Assembly (NCBI GenBank): GCA_022702705.1
Contig: CM040427.1
Span: forward strand, 14,717,625-14,781,624
Length of the DNA: 64,000 bases
Origin: Papilionanthe hookeriana x Papilionanthe teres
Lineage: Eukaryota > Streptophyta > Magnoliopsida > Asparagales > Orchidaceae
Direction: 5' to 3'
This document shows positions 57,032 to 64,000 of this stretch, one piece after another. Every line of letters begins with the position of its first letter. Position 1 is the stretch's first letter. Below the pieces are notes generated by a model. The model had not been told where the DNA came from, made no database searches, and was given only the letters and a program-made list of their open reading frames with translations. A program made the translations under genes and the position numbers.

Positions 57032-57559
57032 GTAACTTTCAATATTTTGAAATCTATGAAATACCCTTCAACTGAAAAAGATGAAGAGTGCTTTCAAATG
57101 GAAATCTGTGATTATTTGAGAGAAGATCATTTTAAGGAAGTATTTAAAGAAAATTTGGAAAATGAGGACGAAAATGAAAGTGAAAGTGAAGATGATTTGG
57201 ATGATATAAAAAATTAAAAGTTAGAATTTGTTCAGAATTAGATTAGATACTATGGAAAATGAAGATAAGAGTTTAATTCCATCTATCATTAAACCTCCTA
57301 AACTTTAGCTGAAAATTCTTCCTAATCATTTGAAGTATATGTTTTTAGGAGAATCATCTACTTTACCAGTCATTGTATCTTCAGATTTAAATGAATATCA
57401 ATAACAAAAATTAATGGACACCTTAAAAGATACAAAAAGGCTTTTGGTTGGTCCATAGCTGAATTAAAGGAATAAGTCCATCGATCTGTATGCACAGAAT
57501 TTTGTTCAATGAACAACATAAACCTTGAGTTAATCCATAAAGGAGACTGAACCCAATAA

Positions 57560-58324
57560 TGAAAAAAGTGGTTAAAAAGAGATTTTAAAGTAGTTAGATG
57601 CTGAAATTATATATCTTATTTCTGATAGTGTTTGGGTAAGCCCAATTCATTGTGTTCCTAAGAAAGGAGGAGCGACTGTTGACATAAATGATTGAAATGA
57701 AATCATACCAACAAGACAAGTCACTGGTTGGCGAATATGTATTGATTATAGAAAATTAAATGCCACCACCAGAAAAATCACTTTCATTTACCTTACTTAG
57801 ACCAAATGCTAGGCAGACTTGCTGGACACAAGTACTATTACTTTTTGGATGGATATACTGGTTATCACCAAATACCTATTGCTCCTGAAGATCAAGAGAA
57901 GACTACATTTACTAGCCCTTATAGAACTTTTGCTTTTAGAAGAATGCCCTTTGGATTATGTAATGCACCTGCAACATTTCAAAGATGTATGACGTCCATA
58001 TTTAGCAAATTAATAGATGATGGAATAAAAGTTCTTATGGATGATTTCTCAGTATTTGGAGATTCATTTGATGCATGCTTATGCAACTTAGGAAAAGTTT
58101 TAGAGGTATGCGAAAGAATAAATTTAGTCATAAACTGGGAAAAGTGTCAATTTATGGTTGCAAGAGGAATTGTGCTTGGGCATAAAATATCTGAATATGG
58201 TATAGAAGTAGATCCTGCAAAAATTCAAATTATAGAAAAATTACCACCTCCAACAACTATGAGAGGGATAAGAAGCTTTTTGGGACAGGCAGGATTTTAT
58301 AAGCGTTATAATAAAGACTTTTAA
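57560..58324 (+). pseudogene. Reverse transcriptase, plus-strand Athila-like element
   Basis: Upstream part has stops but shows WVSPIHCVPKKGG and GWRICIDYRKLNATTRK (57620-57770). 57806-58324 is open: FLDGYTGYHQIPIAPEDQEK, FRRMPFGLCNAPATFQRCM, catalytic LMDDFSVFGDSF, LVINWEKCQFMVARGIVLG, GIEVDPAKIQ, MRGIRSFLGQAGFYKRYN. The second Asp-Asp pair is intact. Stop at 58322. Confidence 0.92.
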
Positions 58325-58790
58325 AAAATCACTGAGCCTCTATGCCAACTTTTGGAAAAAGATAGGAAGTTTGATTTTAACGATAAATGCTTAAAAGCTT
58401 TCGATCTATTAAAGGAAAAATTAATCGCTGCCCCTATAATAGTTTCACCTGACTGGGAGAAACCATTTGAATTAATGTGTGATGCTATTGATTATACTAT
58501 TGGAGTGGTTTTATGTTAAAGGCACGATAAAATGTTTAAAGTTATATACTACGCTAGTAAGACTCTTACTGATATTCAAATTAACTATAACACTACAGAA
58601 AGTGAGTTATTAGCTATTGTTTATGCCTTTGAAAAGTTTAGATCTTACTTTATTGGAGCTAAATGTATAGTGCATAGTAATTATTCTGCTATTAAATATT
58701 TAATGTAAAAGAAGGATGCTAAATCAAGACTGATTCGATGGATACTTTTAATGAAAGAATTTAATTTTGAGATCGTTTATGCCTTCATTT
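58325..58790 (+). pseudogene. RNase H domain, plus-strand Athila-like element
   Basis: Continues in the RT frame after a stop: ITEPLCQLLEKDRKFDFNDK, PFELMCDAIDYTIGVVL (Asp of the active site), VIYYASKTLTDIQINYNTTE, SELLAIVYAFEKFRSYFIG, and DAKSRLIRWILLMKEFNFEI. Stops at about 58516 and 58708. Ends at IVYAF, where integrase sequence follows directly. Confidence 0.87.
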
Positions 58791-59640
58791 GGAAATATAT
58801 ATATATACTGATTGCTATTAATTATGTATTAAAATGGATTGAGGCAATTGCTTTACCTAGGTGTGATGCTAGAAGTGTTTCGAGGTTTTTAATGAAAAAA
58901 ATTTTCACAAGATATGGAATGCCTAGAGTAATCATCATTGATGGAGGATCCCATTTTAAGAATAATCTGATTCAGAGATTGGCAGAAAAATATAATATTA
59001 TGCATAGAATCTTTACAGCTTATAATCCCCAAACTAATGTCTTGGCAGAGGTATCTAATCGTTAAATTAAACGAATTTTGGAGAAAGTTATTAATCCTGG
59101 GAAATTAGATTGGTCTGCTAGATTAGACACTGCTTTATGGGCATACATAACTGCTTATAAAACTCCTATAAGAATGTTTCCTTACAGATTAATCTTTGGA
59201 AAGACTTGTTACTTACCAGTTAAATTAGAATATAAAGCATATTGGGCGATAAAGAAATTGAACTTTAATTTGAAAGATGCTGGCGAGAAAAGACTATTGC
59301 AATTTAATGAATTGGAAGAAATAAAAAATGAAGCATATGTTAATGATAGAATATACAAGGAGAGAAGAAAAAATATGGCATGATCGAATGATTGTTAAAA
59401 AGGAATTTAAACCAGGATAAAAAGTTTTATTATACTATACAAGATTGAAATTATTTCCTGGGAAACTGAAATCTAGATGGACAGGACTTTTCATTGTCGT
59501 AAAAATTTATCAATTTGGAGTTATGATTATCGAAGACCCTAAATCTAGAAGAATATTCAAAGTTAATGGACAAAGATTAAAACCATATTATGAAGGAAAG
59601 GTACCTAATTTTAAAGAGGTTTTAATGCTGGATCAACTGA
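58791..59640 (+). pseudogene. Integrase with internal deletion
   Basis: Begins at ILIAINYVLKWIEAIALPRC and continues with MPRVIIIDGGSHFKNNLIQR (second catalytic Asp region), YNPQTNVLAEVSNRQ (Glu), then DTALWAYITAYKTPIRM, KAYWAIKKLNFNLKDAGEKR and, after a frameshift near 59384, LKSRWTGLFIVVKIYQFGV. The whole zinc-binding domain and the first catalytic Asp are missing, so several hundred bases are deleted between RNase H and here. Cannot be active. Confidence 0.88.
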
Positions 59641-60368
59641 ATAACTTGAAGTTATGTCGGCTGACGACGTTAAACCAAGCATTTAGTGGGAGGCAACCCA
59701 CAGTTATTGAGTGTTTGCTTTGTTTAATGTGTTACTTGTGTTTGTTTGTTACTTAATTAAGTCCTACCCTTCCTCAAATATCATTAACAACATTAAATAA
59801 ATGAATTGAATCAAAGTTTGGAAAGAATTTGGACAAAACAAAGTTTGGTAAAATTTGAACTAGCGCTGAATGGCGCTGTTATCAGCGCTGGACCACGCCG
59901 CTGTTTAGAAAATAGTTTCTCGTCTTTAAATTCGACTTTTGGCAGTTCTAGGCGGCAATTCTTCCACTTTAACTCCCAAAAACTGCCCCTAGACGCAGGA
60001 ACTACTAAAAGAACGAAAAGGAAGATCCTAAATCTCGTCCAAATGGATTCTGACTCGATAGAAACTTCAAGATTTCAAGTTTTCAACTGTAGAAAGTTCA
60101 AGCGCAACGTCCATTCAACAAAAATATCTCAAAGATGAGGTTGATTAAAGAGCGAGGCTTTGTGAATCGAGGTACGAATTCTCCTACTACTTGAATTGAT
60201 GAAATCTTTATTTAGTGACGTTAGGCAGTGCTATGTTATACTACTACCACCGTAGTTATCCCGGTTGTGAAGGAGTTTTATGTAAATCTCCATGGAATCA
60301 ACCAACGATAAGTCTATGTGTGAGGTAGGTTTGTCACATTTATTTCTACAAAGATTAATGATTTATAC
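59641..60368 (+). other. Leader of first env-position unit
   Basis: Starts at the end of pol (GGGAGGCAACCCACAG at 59689 is shared with the minus-strand copies) and contains a partial GC-word module at 59852-59905 (TAGCGCTGAATGGCGCTG). The frame 59806-60138 is probably not a gene. A possible splice donor, GAGGTACG, lies near 60168-60175. Confidence 0.55.
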
Positions 60369-61057
60369 ATGATTGAGAATGTGTCAATCTGGCATTATTC
60401 GAACTTTGCCCCAACGAAGGACAATATGAATGATATATACAGATATCTAACGGATGAAAGATATGATTGGGAGATAAGAGATAACAAATATGTAAGTTTT
60501 TTGACCACACTGTTAAATCCTACGTCGAAGCACTTACATTATTTTATATGTACAAATATGCTCCCAACAATAAAAATCAGTAAAGTAACTAAGGAGTGTG
60601 TTATTATGAACTATTGTATTCAAATGGGGATGTCTATTGATGTTGGTTCGATAATTGTTAAGTCTGTTTTAGGATTGATCATTCATGGATCAAAGTATGG
60701 GCTTGGACATCCTTCCACCATATTTCTCCTATGCAGTCAATCACAAGTGACATATGAGTATTGGGAAAGAGTATTTCTACCTTGGAAGCCTACAGACCAG
60801 TAGTTGAACATAGTAACCAGGTAGTTCGTGATATGAATGACATGAGCATCATTGAAGATCAACCATCTCAGAGGTCAACACCTATTCCTCCTTACTTTCC
60901 TGAAAGTTCACAGATCATCTTGAAGAAAATTAAGCAATTGGAGAAGGAAGTACAACACCTGATGAAAGCAATCAAAAATCTATCTGACTTCTTTGATCAT
61001 CTGGATTGGAGAATGAAGGAGCACTTTGATCATTCTGGTATCTCGAAGGAATTTTGA
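60369..61057 (+). pseudogene. Env-position ORF, first copy (N-truncated)
   Basis: 60369-60803: SNFAPTKDNMNDIYRYLTDE, KYVSFLTTLLNPTSKHLHYF, ICTNMLPTIKISKVTKECVI, MNYCIQMGMSIDVGSIIVK. 60761-61057 after a shift: PPYFPESSQIILKKIKQLEK, EVQHLMKAIKNLSDFFDHL, a probable coiled coil. Matches the second copy at 62041-63140 without its first about 110 residues. Athila env-position proteins have unknown function; I do not see a signal peptide or membrane segment here. Confidence 0.7.
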
Positions 61058-61544
61058 CACGGTTGATGAAAAGGAAAGGGTGGATTGAAGAGGATTCTAC
61101 TGAAGATTTCCCATTTTGTCTGTTCTGTAATTTGTTCGTTCATGCTCAATCAATTGGATATTTAAGAGTTGATGATAGTTCTGAAAAAGAATGAAGACTT
61201 GATTATTGTATTTTTGTGTTTGTGGTTGAACTAATTGCTTTGCTTTGCTTTGATGTTATATTTGGACTTGCTTTCTTGTTTATTTTTTAGCGTTATTATG
61301 TTGTGGTTGTGAGTGACGTTGAATGTTAGAATTTTATGGCTTGATGATGTGTAGTGTTTAGTGTTATTTGTATGTGTTTGTAATTTAGATTTTATATATT
61401 AAAGTGATTTTTTGGGTTGTTTATGTTTATAAAAATCATTTTCCATGGCTTTAGAATGTTATTCAATGCTTAATTAGACTAATTAGACGTCGGAGAGGGC
61501 TTGAAAAGATCAAAATTGCAAAAGAAAGTCAGAAGCCCAGTTTT
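61058..61544 (+). other. Spacer between env-position units
   Basis: About 490 bases, T/G-rich (TTTGTGTTTGTGG and similar), without a gene. Similar T/G-rich sequence follows the second copy at 63130-63370. Confidence 0.6.
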
Positions 61545-61665
61545 TGAACTGGCGCTGAATGGCGCTGTCACCAACGCTGGACAACGCCAAAAGACAGAAA
61601 GTTTGGCTGTAAGAGCAGAAAATAGCGTCGAACGGCCCTGTCACTAGCGCCGAACAATGCTAAAC
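61545..61665 (+). repeat. GC-word module before second env-position ORF
   Basis: TTGAACTGGCGCTGAATGGC, GCTGTCACCAACGCTGGAC and, after a spacer, ATAGCGTCGAACGGCCCTGT. It aligns by eye over about 110 bases with the LTR module at 53255-53370. Confidence 0.75.
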
Positions 61666-61839
61666 CAAAAAAAAGGCCCTAACTCCAGATTTTGGCAATT
61701 TAACCATGGGACCCGCCATTTTTGCCCAAACCATATTCTTCTACCTCCAGCCAAGGCTGATTTTTGCACCTAGGGCTCACTAGCATTTGGATTTGAAGCG
61801 ATTTCGTGGCCAGAAAAGTTCAGATTTGATCTTCTCTTG

Positions 61840-62036
61840 GTAAGAGCTACACTTTAACCGAAATTTTTTTGATTTTGACTGTGAAAATCTCTTACATTAA
61901 GAAGATTTGAATTTTGAGGATTTTAGAGAAAATATGGAGATTTTTCGTGGTATTTGAGTTCTTATCTATTTACATTTACCTTGGAGTCCATTACATTGCA
62001 ATTTTAAAATTGATTTAGATAAATTTGATATTTTAG
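61840..62036 (+). other. Candidate leader intron of the env-position unit
   Basis: Donor TTGGTAAGAG at 61838-61847 and acceptor GATATTTTAG ending at 62036, AT-rich between them, about 197 bases, and the ORF starts five bases after the acceptor. Some Athila env-position ORFs are thought to be expressed from spliced RNA; this is a sequence inference only. Confidence 0.35.
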
Positions 62037-62040
62037 ACAA

Positions 62041-62852
62041 GTGGCTCCAAGAATGACTAAGGGGAAGAGAAAGTTTGATTATGATGAGCATAAATTTGTG
62101 AATTTCAAGGCTTATTCCCGCTTCAGTACATTTCTTAGCAATAAGAAATGTATTCAAGAGAAAGCCTTTGAAAATCTTGGAGGTACGATTGAAGAAGCGA
62201 TTATGAATCGTCAATGGGAGATTTTCTATTATTTCACTGCTAAAGCGATATTGAGAATTATGAGGGAGTTTTATGCTAATTTGTACTATTCTGAAAGTGA
62301 GTATATCCTGGTTAGAGGACAAATGGTTGAGTTTACCCCTGCCCGCATCAATGCATTCTATCAGTTGAGAGAACCCTTTTTATGTGAATATGAAAATTTT
62401 CCTGTTACAAATGAAACATTGGATACGATTATGAACTTTTTGACTAACGGAAAAGAGGAATGGGAGATTAAACAGAAACAAAAAGTTAATTTTCCTCTTT
62501 CTACTTTGAATCCTATATCGAAAGCCCGACACTATTTCATTTCTGCAAGACTTTTGCCCACCAGCCATCACAGTGAGGTTACTGTAGATAGAGCTATTTT
62601 GAATTATTGTATTTAGAACATGAAGAATATTAATATTGGGACTATATTCATAAGAGTATTTTGACAAGCTCAAAAGGAGAGTCTACAGGTGGACTAGGAT
62701 ACCTCAGCCTGATTCATGCCTTGTGTATTCAGTCAGGTGTAGCAACTAAAGATAATGATGAGGTAGTCCATCCCCTGAAGCCCATTACTAAACTAAATCT
62801 GAAAACTTATGAAGTCCATGTAGGATGGAAATGGAGAAAGAAAGCTGATTAA
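62041..62852 (+). pseudogene. Env-position ORF, second copy, putative plant transposon protein domain
   Basis: 62041-62616 is open: it starts with GTG where an ATG is expected (VAPRMTKGKRKF; the next ATG is 62053). It then has FVNFKAYSRFSTFLSNKKCI, IMNRQWEIFYYFTAKAILRI, MREFYANLYYSESEYILVRG, VEFTPARINAFYQLREPFL, ARHYFISARLLPTSHHSEVT, VDRAILNYCI. After TAG, a stretch to 62852 gives GGLGYLSLIHALCIQSGVAT and KPITKLNLKTYEVH. The pattern fits the putative plant transposon protein domain of Athila-type elements. No membrane segment seen. 62853-63140 continues the C-terminus in broken frames (ERLSTSREPTLHDVMDQLKR). Confidence 0.72.
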
Positions 62853-63140
62853 CCTTCTTCTAGCCATGAGAGACTGTCTACATCTAGGGAACCTACTCTG
62901 CATGATGTTATGGATCAATTGAAAAGGTTAAACACCAGAGTAGAAGGGCTAGAAACAAGGAATAAAATAAATTATGATTATCAAGTGCGGTGGCAAGAAT
63001 ATGAGATAGCTTATCATAAAACACAGATGAGATTTTTTAAGGGAGACACTAGTCTTTGTATTTCCTACTTACCTTGAGTACACTCCATACCAGCCTGAAG
63101 AACCTGATGATGGTGGAGCTCATGTAGATGAATATTTTTA

Positions 63141-64000
63141 GTTTTGTAGTTTTATTGTCATTTTATTTTGTATTTGTGTTTTATATATGTGATGTACCTG
63201 ATACTCACTTTGATTGGTATCTATGATGTAATTTGTATTTGATTGTGCTTGTAGCAGACTTTATGTTGATTTGTGATGTATGTGATGTGATAGTGGAGCT
63301 TGCATGTGGTTTAGTAATCTGTGATAGTAACAGTTGGAAGCTAATGTTGTGTGTATAGTTTATGTTTTATGTTTTTAAACTTCTTCCATGAAGGAAAACC
63401 CGTACCTGTGATAGTAATAGTTGGATGTTAATCTGCAAATTTCTAACCCATATTTGTGTATAGAAATGCTCTTAATTATTTCAGGCCTACCATTCTAATC
63501 TATGAAGGAAAACTCATCTAAACTCAAAGGTACGAAAAGCCCAACATATTGTGGTATGAGTTATATAATTGTATCTTTTCTTTCTTCCCATGTTAATTAT
63601 ATAGATATTCAAAAATTTAAGTTTGGGGAAGGAAATGAATTAACTATTAATTATTCTCATTTAAAATTATTTTCAAAATTATTAACATAATTTTTTGTGA
63701 TAGAACACAATTTCAGAAAACTGTATTTTGATTTTATTTAAGTATTTTGTGAAATTGAATGAAAGTATTTGATAATGAAAAGTAATTTTGTAGGCTAAGA
63801 TATTTGGTATAAGAGAATAGGACTATGTCAACTATTCAAAGTAAGAAAAACTGTATGTTTAAAATATTAATAATCTTAAAATCTTATGTGATAGAAAAGA
63901 ATTGAGACTCTATGATGAATCATTAATAAGCTAAAGAAATGCCTATAAGGTAAAGGATTGTGGTAAGTTTCAAATTTAGGGTGAGAATGGTGAAGTTCAA
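63141..64000 (+). other. 3' UTR of the plus-strand Athila-like element
   Basis: T/G-rich then AT-rich non-coding sequence. An internal purine tract, AAGTTTGGGGAAGGAAATGA, is at 63619-63638, at the same place as those of copies C and D, so the 3' LTR should begin roughly 0.8-0.9 kb further on, outside the window. The frame at 63502-63690 spans this tract and is not convincing. Confidence 0.65.

Larger units (their letters stand above)
53089..64000 (+). mobile_element. Athila-like Ty3/gypsy element, plus strand, 3' LTR outside window
   Basis: Order: 5' LTR, PBS, gag, protease, RT, RNase H, integrase, two env-position ORF units, 3' UTR. Same family as element A. It lies head to head in the env-position ORF of the minus-strand copy; AACTT at 53084-53088 would be the left target duplication. 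Many stops; integrase has a large internal deletion. Not autonomous. Confidence 0.88.

Noticed and set aside
59806..60138. 110-residue frame before the first env-position ORF
   Set aside because: Overlaps the GC-word module and has no counterpart in front of the second copy.

Overview
This window is plant genomic DNA, and almost every base can be assigned to LTR retrotransposons nested inside one another. I see no host protein-coding gene, tRNA or rRNA gene. Plant clade markers are clear: Athila-type and Tat/Ogre-type Ty3/gypsy elements, and a Copia element with an initiator-Met-tRNA-like primer binding site. The species cannot be named from this. Most element reading frames carry stops and frameshifts, many of them TGG>TAG or CAA>TAA transitions expected from deamination of methylated cytosine, so these are mostly dead copies.

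Layout. 1-5516: minus-strand Athila-like element (RT, protease, gag, PBS, 5' LTR) whose 3' half lies left of the window. 5517-7173: a second Athila-like LTR, itself sitting in a degenerate minus-strand Tat-like relic (7174-9227, continued at 45744-46286). 9228-45738: a plus-strand Tat/Ogre-like giant element inserted in that relic, with 5-bp target duplications GTCAC at 9223-9227 and 45739-45743. Its LTRs are about 7.6 kb each; without the nested Copia it measures about 28.4 kb. A minus-strand Copia element (11181-19312, target duplication ACTTC) interrupts its 5' LTR. 46290-53088: rearranged minus-strand Athila-like sequence (two LTRs, two 3' UTRs, an integrase tail, an env-position ORF). 53089-64000: plus-strand Athila-like element with gag, protease, RT/RNase H, an internally deleted integrase and two tandem copies of an env-position ORF; its 3' LTR lies beyond the window.

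The Ogre-like element is the most interesting part. In order it has ORF1, gag, protease, RT, RNase H, a second (archaeal-type) RNase H, integrase, then, where other Tat elements have untranslated sequence, a basic ORF and a recognisable AlkB-type Fe(II)/2-oxoglutarate dioxygenase of the plant ALKBH9/10 type with its HxD...H, NxY and RX5R motifs. This is followed by a 1.26-kb array of about 39 short hairpins. Their loops are constant (TACCTAAATT or TACCAAATT) while the stems change on both sides together. A captured RNA-demethylase-like domain beside a covarying RNA-hairpin array in the same sense transcript is the best candidate here for an undescribed system.
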